From Sipunculus nudus (Eukaryota; Annelida; Sipuncula; Golfingiida; Sipunculidae): a stretch of DNA of 64,000 bases. This document shows positions 1 through 12,751 of this stretch, in pieces. Made by a program: the position numbers and the translations under genes. Under the pieces are notes generated by a model that searched no databases, had not been told where the DNA came from, and saw only the letters and a list, made by a program, of their open reading frames with translations. Location: contig CM049312.1 in assembly GCA_026874595.1 (NCBI GenBank), forward strand, positions 24,359,956-24,423,955, read 5' to 3'. Numbering within the stretch: the first letter of the stretch is position 1; every line of letters starts with the position of its first letter.

Positions 1-190
1 TTTTGGACATTGAAGGAGTCTAATTATGTCGTTTATATTAAAATACTGTAGACAAAATGTGTTAAAATTGGATAATTGGTCACCATAATCTATACATTAC
101 TTTTAGAAAGTAGCAGCATTATGTATATGTGATTTTGATTGAACGATTTTGCCCTTTATTTTGATATTCATGTTCACAAACCGCCAGTGT
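1..190. repeat. Partial satellite monomer (3' part of a G-type monomer)
   Basis: The window opens inside a monomer. The sequence matches the segment that follows the G-type core in later units (compare 2611-2804 and 5170-5372). One visible difference is GTCGTTTATATT where most copies have GTCGGTTATATT; the same variant recurs at 34645 in the diverged half of the array. Confidence 0.9.
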
Positions 191-2804
191 TGTGTAGCCA
201 GGGAAACCTTCTGCGTCCCATTGGGTCATTTCTGTGGGTAATTTTAGGAATATGTTTTATTTCTGTGGTGATTTCGCCGTAAGCAAAGAATAAGAAAAGT
301 ATAGGCAAAGCGTAAGCAAAGGGATTTTTGTCTTCATAAGTGCTTCTTGTCACCATTTTCTAAAGAAAAAATGTATTATTGGACTTTGCGGTAATCTAAT
401 TATGTCAAAAATATTACAACACTGTAGTAAAATTGTGTTAAAATTGGAAAATGGGTCCCCAAAATTCATATATAACTTTTAGAGAGTACAAGATTTATAT
501 ATTTGTAATTTTGATTGATTGGATTTTATCTGTATTTTGATATTCATGTTCACTCTCTGGCACTGTTGTGTAGCCAGGGAACCCTTCTGCGCCCCTACCG
601 GTCATAGATGAGTGTATTTTAGGAAAGTTTTTCATTTCTGTGGTGATTTCGACGTAACTAAAGAATAAGCAAAACATAAGCAAAGTGTAAGCAAAGGGGT
701 TCTCTCTTCATCAAAACTTCTACGGTCCATTTCCTGAAGAAATAATGTTATAGGACTTTCTGTGAGTCTTATTATTTCAGAAATAGTAAAATACTGTAGG
801 TATATTGTGTTAAAATAAGAAAATGGGTCTAAAAATCAATTAATTACTTTTAGAAAGGCAGTATTATACATTTGTGAAATTCACTGAACGAGTTTTTCCT
901 TTATTTTTTTATTCCTGTTCACTCTCCGGCACGGTTGTGTAGCCAGGGAACTCTTCTGTGTTCCTTTGGGTCATATATGTGTGTATATTTAGGAAAATGA
1001 TTCATTTCTGTGCTGATTTCGACAAAAGCAAAGAATAAGCAAAGCAAAAGCACAGTGAAGGCAAAGCTACTCTCTCTTCATCAAAACTTCTAGGGTCCAT
1101 TTCCTGAAGAAATAATGTGTTACAGGACTTTCTGTGAGTCTTATTATTTCAGAAATAGTAAAATACTGTAGGTATATTGTGTTAAAATAAGAAAATGGGT
1201 CTAAAAATCAATTAATTACTTTCAGAAAGGCAGAATTATACATTTGTGAAATTCATTGAACGATTTTTCCCTTTATTTTTTTTATTCCTGTTCACTCTCC
1301 GGCACGGTTGTGTAGCCAGGGAACTATTCTGTGTTCCTTTGGGTCATATCTGTGTGTATATTTAGGAAAAAGATTCATTTCTGTGGTGATTTCGACAAAA
1401 GCAAAGAATAAGCAAAGCAATAGCACAGTGTAGGCAAACTACTCTCTCTTCATCAAAACTTCTAGGGTCCATTTCCTGAAGAAATAATGTGTTACAGGAC
1501 TTCCTGTGAGTCTTATTATTTCAGAAATAGTAAATTACTGTAGGTATATTGTGTTAAAATAAGAAAATGGGTCTAAAAATCAATTAATTACTTTTAGAAG
1601 GTAGCAGTGTTATACATTTGTGAAATTCATTGAACGATTTTTCCTTTTATTTTTTTTATTCCTGTTCACTCTCCGGCACGGTTGTGTAGCCAGGGAACAT
1701 TTCTGCGTCCCAATGGGTCATATCTGTGTGTATTTTTAGGAATATGTTTGATTTCTGTGGTGATTTCGCCGTAAGCAAAGAAAAGGCAAAGCAAAGGCAA
1801 AGTGTAAGCAAAGGGATTATGTCTTCATAAATGCTTCTTGGCACCATTTTCTGAAGAAATAATGTTTTATTAGAAATTGCTGGAGTCTAATTATGTCGGA
1901 AATATTAAAATATTGTAGACAAATTGTGTTAAAATTTGAAAACGGGTCACCATAATCCAAAAAAATTACTTTTAGAACCTAGCAGAATTATATATTGTGA
2001 TATTGAATGAACGATTTTGCCCTTTATTTTGATATTCATGTTCACAAACCGGCACTGTTGTGTAGCCAGGGAACTCTTCTGCGTACCTTTGGGTCATATC
2101 TGTGTGTATTTTTAGGAATATGTTTGATTTCTGTGCTGATTTCGCCGTGAGCAAAGAAAAGGCAAAGCAAAGGCAAAGTGTAAGCAAAGGGTTCTGTCTT
2201 CACAAATGCTTTTTGGCACCATTTTCTGAAGAAAAAATGTGCTATTAGACTTTCTGGGGGTCTAATTATTTCAGAAATAGTAAAATACTGTAGGTATATT
2301 GTGTGAAATTAGTAAATAGGCCTAAAAATCAATACATTACTTTTAGAAAGTAGGAGTATTACAAATTTGTGAAATTCATTGAACTATCTGTCCCTTTATT
2401 TTTTATTCATGTTCAATCTCCGGCACTGTTGTGTAACCAGGGAACACTTCTGCGTCCGTTTGGGTTATATTTGTGTGTACATTTAGGGAAATGTTTCATT
2501 TCTGTAGTGATTTTGCCATAAGCAAAGAATATGCAAAGCATAGGCGATGTGTAAGCAATGGCATTATGTCTTCAAAAAAGCTTCTTGTCACCATTTTCTG
2601 AAGAAATAATGTATTTTTGGACATTGAAGGAGTCTAATTATGTCGGTTATATTAAAACACTGTAGACAAAATGTGTTAAAATTGGATAATTGGTCACCAT
2701 AATCTATACATTACTTTTAGAAAGTAGCAGCATTATATATATGTGATTTTGATTGAACGATTTTGCCCTTTATTTTGATATTCATGTTCACAAACCGCCA
2801 GTGT
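191..2804. repeat. HOR unit 0: 7-mer with a full-length A monomer
   Basis: Core boxes lie at 191, 567, 936, 1309, 1683, 2059 and 2430, giving types A-full, B, C, D, E, F and G. This is the only 7-mer here whose leading A monomer lacks the 46-bp deletion found at the start of the other HOR units, so it is 2,614 bp long. It may preserve the order from which the A-short form arose. The same A-full to B junction recurs at 34809-35185. Confidence 0.92.
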
Positions 2805-3134
2805 TGTGTAGCCAGGGAAACCTTCTGCGTCCCATTGGGTCATTTCTGTGGGTAATTTTAGGAATATGTTTTATTTCGCGTAAGCAAAGGGATTTTTGTC
2901 TTCATAAGTGCTTCTTGTCACCATTTTCTAAAGAAAAAATGTATTATTGGACTTTGCGGTAATCTAATTATGTCAAAAATATTACAACACTGTAGTTAAA
3001 TTGTGTTAAAATTGGAAAATGGGTCCCCAAAATTCATATATAACTTTTAGAGAGTAAAAGATTTATATATTTGTAATTTTGATTGATTGGATTTTATCTG
3101 TATTTTGATATTCATGTTCACTCTCTGGCACTGT
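2805..3134. repeat. Monomer A-short (330 bp)
   Basis: This copy starts at the core in the context CGCCAGTGTTGTGTAGCC and carries GGGAAACC. Compared with A-full (5373-5747) it lacks 46 bp between GTTTTATTTC and GCGTAAGC (near 2878-2881). The deletion removes the CTGTGGTGATTT segment and three of the four 11-bp minirepeats. The same deletion is present at 6495, 10185, 12752, 16441, 20131 and 23821, so it arose once and spread with the HOR. Confidence 0.93.
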
Positions 3135-3503
3135 TGTGTAGCCAGGGAACCCTTCTGCGCCCCTACGGGTCATAGATGAGTGTATTTTAGGAAAGTTTTT
3201 CATTTCTGTGGTGATTTCGACGTAACTAAAGAATAAGCAAAACATAAGCAAAGTGTAAGCAAAGGGGTTCTCTCTTCATCAAAACTTCTACGGTCCATTT
3301 CCTGAAGAAATAATGTTATAGGACTTTCTGTGAGTCTTATTATTTCAGAAATAGTAAAATACTGTAGGTATATTGTGTTAAAATAAGAAAATGGGTCTAA
3401 AAATCAATTAATTACTTTTAGAAAGGCAGTATTATACATTTGTGAAATTCACTGAACGAGTTTTTCCTTTATTTTTTTATTCCTGTTCACTCTCCGGCAC
3501 GGT
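3135..3503. repeat. Monomer B (369 bp)
   Basis: The context is CTCTCTGGCACTGTTGTG, followed by GAACCCTTCTGCGCCCCTAC and TCATAGATGAGTGTATTTTA. The 11-bp minirepeats occupy 3222-3265; the first is degenerate (GTAACTAAAGA). This type recurs in every HOR unit and, modified, in the right half at 35185, 42662, 43880 and 45098. Confidence 0.93.
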
Positions 3504-3876
3504 TGTGTAGCCAGGGAACTCTTCTGTGTTCCTTTGGGTCATATCTGTGTGTATATTTAGGAAAATGATTCATTTCTGTGGTGATTTCGACAAAAGCAAA
3601 GAATAAGCAAAGCAATAGCACAGTGAAGGCAAAGCTACTCTCTCTTCATCAAAACTTCTAGGGTCCATTTCCTGAAGAAATAATGTGTTACAGGACTTTC
3701 TGTGAGTCTTATTATTTCAGAAATAGTAAAATACTGTAGGTATATTGTGTTAAAATAAGAAAATGGGTCTAAAAATCAATTAATTACTTTCAGAAAGGCA
3801 GAATTATACATTTGTGAAATTCATTGAACGATTTTTCCCTTTATTTTTTTTATTCCTGTTCACTCTCCGGCACGGT
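3504..3876. repeat. Monomer C (373 bp)
   Basis: The core lies in CTCCGGCACGGTTGTGTAGC and is followed by GAACTCTTCTGTGTTCC. The minirepeat zone reads CGACAAAAGCAAAGAATAAG and ends in CAATAGCACAGTGAAGGC, so the third and fourth minirepeats are degraded. Confidence 0.92.
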
Positions 3877-4250
3877 TGTGTAGCCAGGGAACTATTCTGT
3901 GTTCCTTTGGGTCATATCTGTGTGTATATTTAGGAAAATGATTCATTTCTGTGGTGATTTCGACAAAAGCAAAGAATAAGCAAAGCAATAGCACAGTGTA
4001 GGCAAACTACTCTCTCTTCATCAAAACTTCTAGGGTCCATTTCCTGAAGAAATAATGTGTTACAGGACTTTCTGTGAGTCTTATTATTTCAGAAATAGTA
4101 AATTACTGTAGGTATATTGTGTTAAAATAAGAAAATGGGTCTAAAAATCAATTAATTACTTTTAGAAGGTAGCAGTGTTATACATTTGTGAAATTCATTG
4201 AACGATTTTTCCTTTTATTTTTTTTATTCCTGTTCACTCTCCGGCACGGT
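3877..4250. repeat. Monomer D (374 bp)
   Basis: Very similar to C, but with GAACTATTCTGTGTTCC after the core and CAGTGTAGGCAAACTACTC in the minirepeat zone. C and D look like a recent local duplication that was then fixed in the HOR. Confidence 0.92.
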
Positions 4251-4626
4251 TGTGTAGCCAGGGAACATTTCTGCGTCCCAATGGGTCATATCTGTGTGTA
4301 TTTTTAGGAATATGTTTGATTTCTGTGGTGATTTCGCCGTAAGCAAAGAAAAGGCAAAGCAAAGGCAAAGTGTAAGCAAAGGGATTATGTCTTCATAAAT
4401 GCTTCTTGGCACCATTTTCTGAAGAAATAATGTTTTATTAGAAATTGCTGGAGTCTAATTATGTCGGAAATATTAAAATATTGTAGACAAATTGTGTTAA
4501 AATTGGAAAACGGGTCACCATAATCCAAAAAAATTACTTTAAGAACCTAGCAGAATTATATATTGTGATATTGAATGAACGATTTTGCCCTTTATTTTGA
4601 TATTCATGTTCACAAACCGGCACTGT
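4251..4626. repeat. Monomer E (376 bp)
   Basis: The core context is CACGGTTGTGTAGCC, followed by GAACATTTCTGCGTCCCAAT. Its minirepeats read AAGCAAAGAAAAGGCAAAGC, in the same 11-bp rhythm but with G substitutions. An E-like copy with ACACTTCTGCGTCCCAATGG occurs at 33691 and 41541. Confidence 0.92.
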
Positions 4627-4997
4627 TGTGTAGCCAGGGAACTCTTCTGCGTACCTTTGGGTCATATCTGTGTGTATTTTTAGGAATATGTTTGATTTCT
4701 GTGCTGATTTCGCCGTAAGCAAAGAAAAGGCAAAGCAAAGGCAAAGTGTAAGCAAAGGGTTCTGTCTTCACAAATGCTTTTTGGCACCATTTTCTGAAGA
4801 AAAAATGTGCTATTAGACTTTCTGGGGGTCTAATTATTTCAGAAATAGTAAAATACTGTAGGTATATTGTGTGAAATTAGTAAATAGGCCTAAAAATCAA
4901 TACATTACTTTTAGAAAGTAGGAGTATTACAAATTTGTGAAATTCATTGAACTATCTGTCCCTTTATTTTTTATTCATGTTCAATCTCCGGCACTGT
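4627..4997. repeat. Monomer F (371 bp)
   Basis: The core context is ACAAACCGGCACTGTTGTG, followed by GAACTCTTCTGCGTACCTTT. E and F share the AAAGGCAAAGCAAAGGCAAA form of the minirepeats. A related copy occurs at 34066. Confidence 0.92.
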
Positions 4998-5372
4998 TGT
5001 GTAACCAGGGAACACTTCTGCGTCCGTTTGGGTTATATTTGTGTGTACATTTAGGGAAATGTTTCATTTCTGTAGTGATTTTGCCATAAGCAAAGAATAT
5101 GCAAAGCATAGGCGATGTGTAAGCAATGGCATTATGTCTTCAAAAAAGCTTCTTGTCACCATTTTCTGAAGAAATAATGTATTTTTGGACATTGAAGGAG
5201 TCTAATTATGTCGGTTATATTAAAATACTGTAGACAAAATGTGTTAAAATTGGATAATTGGTCACCATAATCTATACATTACTTTTAGAAAGTAGCAGCA
5301 TTATGTATATGTGATTTTGATTGAACGATTTTGCCCTTTATTTTGATATTCATGTTCACAAACCGCCAGTGT
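4998..5372. repeat. Monomer G (375 bp)
   Basis: The core is altered to TGTGTAACCAGGGAACAC in the context CAATCTCCGGCACTG, followed by TCTGCGTCCGTTTGGG. The GTGTAACC variant marks G in every unit and also at 34440 and in the 1,218-bp repeats (41587-45240). Confidence 0.93.
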
Positions 5373-5747
5373 TGTGTAGCCAGGGAAACCTTCTGCGTCC
5401 CATTGGGTCATTTCTGTGGGTAATTTTAGGAATATGTTTTATTTCTGTGGTGATTTCGCCGTAAGCAAAGAATAAGAAAAGTATAGGCAAAGCGTAAGCA
5501 AAGGGATTTTGTCTTCATAAGTGCTTCTTGTCACCATTTTCTGAAGAAAAAATGTATTATTGGACTTTGCGGTAATCTAATTATGTCAAAAAATATTACA
5601 ACACTGTAGTTAAATTGTGTTAAAATTGGAAAATGGGTCCCCAAAATTCATATATAATTTTAGAGAGTACAAGATTTATATATTTGTAATTTTGATTGAT
5701 TGGATTTTATGTGTATTTTGATATTCATGTTCACTCTCTGGCACTGT
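5373..5747. repeat. Monomer A-full (375 bp)
   Basis: Same flanks as A-short but with the complete segment TTTCTGTGGTGATTTCGCCG and the minirepeats AATAAGAAAAGTATAGGC onward. It is present once per 10-mer. In the last 10-mer this is the monomer broken by the insertion at 26358-30287. Confidence 0.93.
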
Positions 5748-6119
5748 TGTGTAGCCAGGGAACCCTTCTGCGCTCCTACCGGTCATAGATGAGTGTATTT
5801 TAGGAAAGTTTTTCATTTCTGTGGTGATTTCGACGTAACTCAAGAATAAGCAAAACATAAGCAAAGTGTAAGCAAAGGGGTTCTATCTTCATCAAAACTT
5901 CTACGGTCCATTTCCTGAAGAAATAATGTTATAGGACTTTCTGTGAGTCTTATTATTTCAGAAATAGTAAAATACTGTAGGTATATTGTGTTAAAATAAG
6001 AAAATGGGTGTAAAAACCAATTAATTACTTTTAGAAAGTAGCAGTGTTATACATTTGTGAAATTCATTGAACGATTTTTCCCTTTATTTTTTTTATTCCT
6101 GTTCACTCTCCGGCACGGT
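5748..6119. repeat. Monomer B' (372 bp)
   Basis: A variant of B: GCGCTCCTACCGGTCATAG instead of GCGCCCCTAC, GATTTTATGTGTATTTTG upstream of the core, and GACGTAACTCAAGAATAAG in the minirepeats. Present only in 10-mers. Confidence 0.92.
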
Positions 6120-6494
6120 TGTGTAGGCAGGGAACTCTTCTGTGTTCCTTTGGGTCAAATCTGTGTGTATATCTAGGAAAATGTTTCATTTCTGTACTGA
6201 TTTGGCTGTAAGCAAAGAAAAAGCAAAGAATAGGCAAAGTGTTAGCAAAGGGATTATGTCTTCATATATGCTTCTTGTCTCCATTTTCTGAAGAAATAAT
6301 GTATTTTTGAACATTGAAGGAGTCTAATTATGTCGGTTATATTAAAACACTGTAGACAAAATGTGTTAAAATTGGATAATTGGTCACCATAATCTATACA
6401 TTACTTTTAGAAAGTAGCAGCATTATATATATGTGATTTTGATTGAACGATTTTGCCCTTTATTTTGATATTCATGTTCACAAACCGCCAGTGT
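6120..6494. repeat. Monomer H (375 bp)
   Basis: Recognised by TGTGTAGGCAGGGAACTC (G for C in the core), GGGTCAAATCTGTG, and CTGTACTGATTTGGCTGTAA. Present only in 10-mers, and again in the right half at 31066, 35930, 37424, 45831 and near 47330. Confidence 0.92.
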
Positions 6495-9400
6495 TGTGTA
6501 GCCAGGGAAACCTTCTGCGTCCCATTGGGTCATTTCTGTGGGTAATTTTAGGAATATGTTTTATTTCGCGTAAGCAAAGGGATTTTTGTCTTCATAAGTG
6601 CTTCTTGTCACCATTTTCTAAAGAAAAAATGTATTATTGGACTTTGCGGTAATCTAATTATGTCAAAAATATTACAACACTGTAGTTAAATTGTGTTAAA
6701 ATTGGAAAATGGGTCCCCAAAATTCATATATAACTTTTAGAGAGTAAAAGATTTATATATTTGTAATTTTGATTGATTGGATTTTATCTGTATTTGGATA
6801 TTCATGTTCACTCTCTGGCACTGTTGTGTAGCCAGGGAACCCTTCTGCGCCCCTACCGGTCATAGATGAGTGTATTTTAGGAAAGTTTTTCATTTCTGTG
6901 GTGATTTCGACGTAACTAAAGAATAAGCAAAACATAAGCAAAGTGTAAGCAAAGGGGTTCTCTCTTCATCAAAACTTCTACGGTCCATTTCCTGAAGAAA
7001 TAATGTTATAGGACTTTCTGTGAGTCTTATTATTTCAGAAATAGTAAAATACTGTAGGTATATTGTGTTAAAATAAGAAAATGGGTCTAAAAATCAATTA
7101 ATTACTTTTAGAAAGGCAGTATTATACATTTGTGAAATTCACTGAACGAGTTTTTCCTTTATTTTTTTATTCCTGTTCACTCTCCGGCACGGTTGTGTAG
7201 CCAGGGAACTCTTCTGTGTTCCTTTGGGTCATATCTGTGTGTATATTTAGGAAAATGATTCATTTCTGTGGTGATTTCGACAAAAGCAAAGAATAAGCAA
7301 AGCAATAGCACAGTGAAGGCAAAGCTACTCTCTCTTCATCAAAACTTCTAGGGTCCATTTCCTGAAGAAATAATGTGTTACAGGACTTTCTGTGAGTCTT
7401 ATTATTTCAGAAATAGTAAAATACTGTAGGTATATTGTGTTAAAATAAGAAAATGGGTCTAAAAATCAATTAATTACTTTCAGAAAGGCAGAATTATACA
7501 TTTGTGAAATTCATTGAACGATTTTTCCCTTTATTTTTTTTATTCCTGTTCACTCTCCGGCACGGTTGTGTAGCCAGGGAACTATTCTGTGTTCCTTTGG
7601 GTCATATCTGTGTGTATATTTAGGAAAATGATTCATTTCTGTGGTGATTTCGACAAAAGCAAAGAATAAGCAAAGCAATAGCACAGTGTAGGCAAACTAC
7701 TCTCTCTTCATCAAAACTTCTAGGGTCCATTTCCTGAAGAAATAATGTGTTACAGGACTTTCTGTGAGTCTTATTATTTCAGAAATAGTAAATTACTGTA
7801 GGTATATTGTGTTAAAATAAGAAAATGGGTCTAAAAATCAATTAATTACTTTTAGAAGGTAGCAGTGTTATACATTTGTGAAATTCATTGAACGATTTTT
7901 CCTTTTATTTTTTTTATTCCTGTTCACTCTCCGGCACGGTTGTGTAGCCAGGGAACATTTCTGCGTCCCAATGGGTCATATCTGTGTGTATTTTTAGGAA
8001 TATGTTTGATTTCTGTGGTGATTTCGCCGTAAGCAAAGAAAAGGCAAAGCAAAGGCAAAGTGTAAGCAAAGGGATTATGTCTTCATAAATGCTTCTTGGC
8101 ACCATTTTCTGAAGAAATAATGTTTTATTAGAAATTGCTGGAGTCTAATTATGTCGGAAATATTAAAATATTGTAGACAAATTGTGTTAAAATTGGAAAA
8201 CGGGTCACCATAATCCAAAAAAATTACTTTAAGAACCTAGCAGAATTATATATTGTGATATTGAATGAACGATTTTGCCCTTTATTTTGATATTCATGTT
8301 CACAAACCGGCACTGTTGTGTAGCCAGGGAACTCTTCTGCGTACCTTTGGGTCATATCTGTGTGTATTTTTAGGAATATGTTTGATTTCTGTGCTGATTT
8401 CGCCGTAAGCAAAGAAAAGGCAAAGCAAAGGCAAAGTGTAAGCAAAGGATTCTGTCTTCACAAATGCTTTTTGGCACCATTTTCTGAAGAAAAAATGTGC
8501 TATTAGACTTTCTGGGGGTCTAATTATTTCAGAAATAGTAAAATACTGTAGGTATATTGTGTGAAATTAGTAAATAGGCCTAAAAATCAATACATTACTT
8601 TTAGAAAGTAGGAGTATTACAAATTTGTGAAATTCATTGAACTATCTGTCCCTTTATTTTTTATTCATGTTCAATCTCCGGCACTGTTGTGTAACCAGGG
8701 AACACTTCTGCGTCCGTTTGGGTTATATTTGTGTGTACATTTAGGGAAATGTTTCATTTCTGTAGTGATTTTGCCATAAGCAAAGAATATGCAAAGCATA
8801 GGCGATGTGTAAGCAATGGCATTATGTCTTCAAAAAAGCTTCTTGTCACCATTTTCTGAAGAAATAATGTATTTTTGGACATTGAAGGAGTCTAATTATG
8901 TCGGTTATATTAAAATACTGTAGACAAAATGTGTTAAAATTGGATAATTGGTCACCATAATCTATACATTACTTTTAGAAAGTAGCAGCATTATGTATAT
9001 GTGATTTTGATTGAACGATTTTGCCCTTTATTTTGATATTCATGTTCACAAACCGCCAGTGTTGTGTAGCCAGGGAAACCTTCTGCGTCCCATTGGGTCA
9101 TTTCTGTGGGTAATTTTAGGAATATGTTTTATTTCTGTGGTGATTTCGCCGTAAGCAAAGAATAAGAAAAGTATAGGCAAAGCGTAAGCAAAGGGATTTT
9201 GTCTTCATAAGTGCTTCTTGTCACCATTTTCTGAAGAAAAAATGTATTATTGGACTTTGCGGTAATCTAATTATGTCAAAAAATATTACAACACTGTAGT
9301 TAAATTGTGTTAAAATTGGAAAATGGGTCCCCAAAATTCATATATAATTTTAGAGAGTACAAGATTTATATATTTGTAATTTTGATTGATTGGATTTTAT

Positions 9401-10184
9401 GTGTATTTTGATATTCATGTTCACTCTCTGGCACTGTTGTGTAGCCAGGGAACCCTTCTGCGCTCCTACCGGTCATAGATGAGTGTATTTTAGGAAAGTT
9501 TTTCATTTCTGTGGTGATTTCGACGTAACTCAAGAATAAGCAAAACATAAGCAAAGTGTAAGCAAAGGGGTTCTATCTTCATCAAAACTTCTACGGTCCA
9601 TTTCCTGAAGAAATAATGTTATAGGACTTTCTGTGAGTCTTATTATTTCAGAAATAGTAAAATACTGTAGGTATATTGTGTTAAAATAAGAAAATGGGTG
9701 TAAAAACCAATTAATTACTTTTAGAAAGTAGCAGTGTTATACATTTGTGAAATTCATTGAACGATTTTTCCCTTTATTTTTTTTATTCCTGTTCACTCTC
9801 CGGCACGGTTGTGTAGGCAGGGAACTCTTCTGTGTTCCTTTGGGTCAAATCTGTGTGTATATCTAGGAAAATGTTTCATTTCTGTACTGATTTGGCTGTA
9901 AGCAAAGAAAAAGCAAAGAATAGGCAAAGTGTTAGCAAAGGGATTATGTCTTCATATATGCTTCTTGTCTCCATTTTCTGAAGAAATAATGTATTTTTGA
10001 ACATTGAAGGAGTCTAATTATGTCGGTTATATTAAAACACTGTAGACAAAATGTGTTAAAATTGGATAATTGGTCACCATAATCTATACATTACTTTTAG
10101 AAAGTAGCAGCATTATATATATGTGATTTTGATTGAACGATTTTGCCCTTTATTTTGATATTCATGTTCACAAACCGCCAGTGT
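6495..10184. repeat. HOR unit 2: 10-mer, 3,690 bp
   Basis: Same ten monomers in the same order as 2805-6494, with only scattered substitutions visible. Examples are GTATTTGGATATTC before the B core near 6795 and GCAAAGGATTCTGTC near 8443 in F, where other units have GCAAAGGGTTCTGTC. Confidence 0.94.
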
Positions 10185-12751
10185 TGTGTAGCCAGGGAAA
10201 CCTTCTGCGTCCCATTGGGTCATTTCTGTGGGTAATTTTAGGAATATGTTTTATTTCGCGTAAGCAAAGGGATTTTTGTCTTCATAAGTGCTTCTTGTCA
10301 CCATTTTCTAAAGAAAAAATGTATTATTGGACTTTGCGGTAATCTAATTATGTCAAAAATATTACAACACTGTAGTTAAATTGTGTTAAAATTGGAAAAT
10401 GGGTCCCCAAAATTCATATATAACTTTTAGAGAGTAAAAGATTTATATATTTGTAATTTTGATTGATTGGATTTTATCTGTATTTTGATATTCATGTTCA
10501 CTCTCTGGCACTGTTGTGTAGCCAGGGAACCCTTCTGCGCCCCTACCGGTCATAGATGAGTGTATTTTAGGAAAGTTTTTCATTTCTGTGGTGATTTCGA
10601 CGTAACTAAAGAATAAGCAAAACATAAGCAAAGTGTAAGCAAAGGGGTTCTCTCTTCATCAAAACTTCTACGGTCCATTTCCTGAAGAAATAATGTTATA
10701 GGACTTTCTGTGAGTCTTATTATTTCAGAAATAGTAAAATACTGTAGGTATATTGTGTTAAAATAAGAAAATGGGTCTAAAAATCAATTAATTACTTTTA
10801 GAAAGGCAGTATTATACATTTGTGAAATTCACTGAACGAGTTTTTCCTTTATTTTTTTATTCCTGTTCACTCTCCGGCACGGTTGTGTAGCCAGGGAACT
10901 CTTCTGTGTTCCTTTGGGTCATATCTGTGTGTATATTTAGGAAAATGATTCATTTCTGTGGTGATTTCGACAAAGCAAAGAATAAGCAAAGCAATAGCAC
11001 AGTGAAGGCAAAGCTACTCTCTCTTCATCAAAACTTCTAGGGTCCATTTCCTGAAGAAATAATGTGTTACAGGACTTTCTGTGAGTCTTATTATTTCAGA
11101 AATAGTAAAATACTGTAGGTATATTGTGTTAAAATAAGAAAATGGGTCTAAAAATCAATTAATTACTTTCAGAAAGGCAGAATTATACATTTGTGAAATT
11201 CATTGAACGATTTTTCCCTTTATTTTTTTTATTCCTGTTCACTCTCCGGCACGGTTGTGTAGCCAGGGAACTATTCTGTGTTCCTTTGGGTCATATCTGT
11301 GTGTATATTTAGGAAAATGATTCATTTCTGTGGTGATTTCGACAAAAGCAAAGAATAAGCAAAGCAATAGCACAGTGTAGGCAAACTACTCTCTCTTCAT
11401 CAAAACTTCTAGGGTCCATTTCCTGAAGAAATAATGTGTTACAGGACTTTCTGTGAGTCTTATTATTTCAGAAATAGTAAATTACTGTAGGTATATTGTG
11501 TTAAAATAAGAAAATGGGTCTAAAAATCAATTAATTACTTTTAGAAGGTAGCAGTGTTATACATTTGTGAAATTCATTGAACGATTTTTCCTTTTATTTT
11601 TTTTATTCCTGTTCACTCTCCGGCACGGTTGTGTAGCCAGGGAACATTTCTGCGTCCCAATGGGTCATATCTGTGTGTATTTTTAGGAATATGTTTGATT
11701 TCTGTGGTGATTTCGCCGTAAGCAAAGAAAAGGCAAAGCAAAGGCAAAGTGTAAGCAAAGGGATTATGTCTTCATAAATGCTTCTTGGCACCATTTTCTG
11801 AAGAAATAATGTTTTATTAGAAATTGCTGGAGTCTAATTATGTCGGAAATATTAAAATATTGTAGACAAATTGTGTTAAAATTGGAAAACGGGTCACCAT
11901 AATCCAAAAAAATTACTTTTAGAACCTAGCAGAATTATATATTGTGATATTGAATGAACGATTTTGCCCTTTATTTTGATATTCATGTTCACAAACCGGC
12001 ACTGTTGTGTAGCCAGGGAACTCTTCTGCGTACCTTTGGGTCATATCTGTGTGTATTTTTAGGAATATGTTTGATTTCTGTGCTGATTTCGCCGTAAGCA
12101 AAGAAAAGGCAAAGCAAAGGCAAAGTGTAAGCAAAGGGTTCTGTCTTCACAAATGCTTTTTGGCACCATTTTCTGAAGAAAAAATGTGCTATTAGACTTT
12201 CTGGGGGTCTAATTATTTCAGAAATAGTAAAATACTGTAGGTATATTGTGTGAAATTAGTAAATAGGCCTAAAAATCAATACATTACTTTTAGAAAGTAG
12301 GAGTATTACAAATTTGTGAAATTCATTGAACTATCTGTCCCTTTATTTTTTATTCATGTTCAATCTCCGGCACTGTTGTGTAACCAGGGAACACTTCTGC
12401 GTCCGTTTGGGTTATATTTGTGTGTACATTTAGGGAAATGTTTCATTTCTGTAGTGATTTTGCCATAAGCAAAGAATATGCAAAGCATAGGCGATGTGTA
12501 AGCAATGGCATTATGTCTTCAAAAAAGCTTCTTGTCACCATTTTCTGAAGAAATAATGTATTTTTGGACATTGAAGGAGTCTAATTATGTCGGTTATATT
12601 AAAACACTGTAGACAAAATGTGTTAAAATTGGATAATTGGTCACCATAATCTATACATTACTTTTAGAAAGTAGCAGCATTATATATATGTGATTTTGAT
12701 TGAACGATTTTGCCCTTTATTTTGATATTCATGTTCACAAACCGCCAGTGT
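10185..12751. repeat. HOR unit 3: 7-mer, 2,567 bp
   Basis: Order A-short, B, C, D, E, F, G, followed directly by the next A-short at 12752. The A-full, B', H block is absent, as expected from exchange between the two A monomers of a 10-mer. C has one A fewer (GACAAAGCAAAG near 10975), which makes the unit 1 bp shorter than the sum of the same monomers in unit 1. Confidence 0.93.

Larger units (their letters stand above)
2805..6494. repeat. HOR unit 1: 10-mer, 3,690 bp (reference unit)
   Basis: Core boxes at 2805, 3135, 3504, 3877, 4251, 4627, 4998, 5373, 5748 and 6120 define the order A-short, B, C, D, E, F, G, A-full, B', H. The next unit starts at 6495 with the same A-short sequence. The 10-mer equals the 7-mer plus an appended A-full, B', H block. 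Its B monomer has CCTACGGGTC where the other units have CCTACCGGTC, a private variant. Confidence 0.95.

Noticed and set aside
2753..2962. Plus-strand open frame of 69 codons at each A-short monomer
   Set aside because: It exists only because the 46-bp deletion in A-short joins two frames. It is identical in all units through HOR copying and shows no family resemblance.
3135..3180. CENP-B box in the monomer
   Set aside because: The closest stretch (CTTCTGCGTCCCTACGGG) matches CGGG but not the TTCG and A positions of the CENP-B box pattern nTTCGnnnnAnnCGGGn.
3063..3251. Open frames of 60-75 codons on the minus strand in most monomers, with similar peptides containing FPGYTTVP
   Set aside because: They recur because the DNA recurs. 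FPGYTT is the reverse complement of the conserved core box. Frames are broken or shifted in many monomers, the starts vary, and no domain, splice context or codon bias supports a gene.
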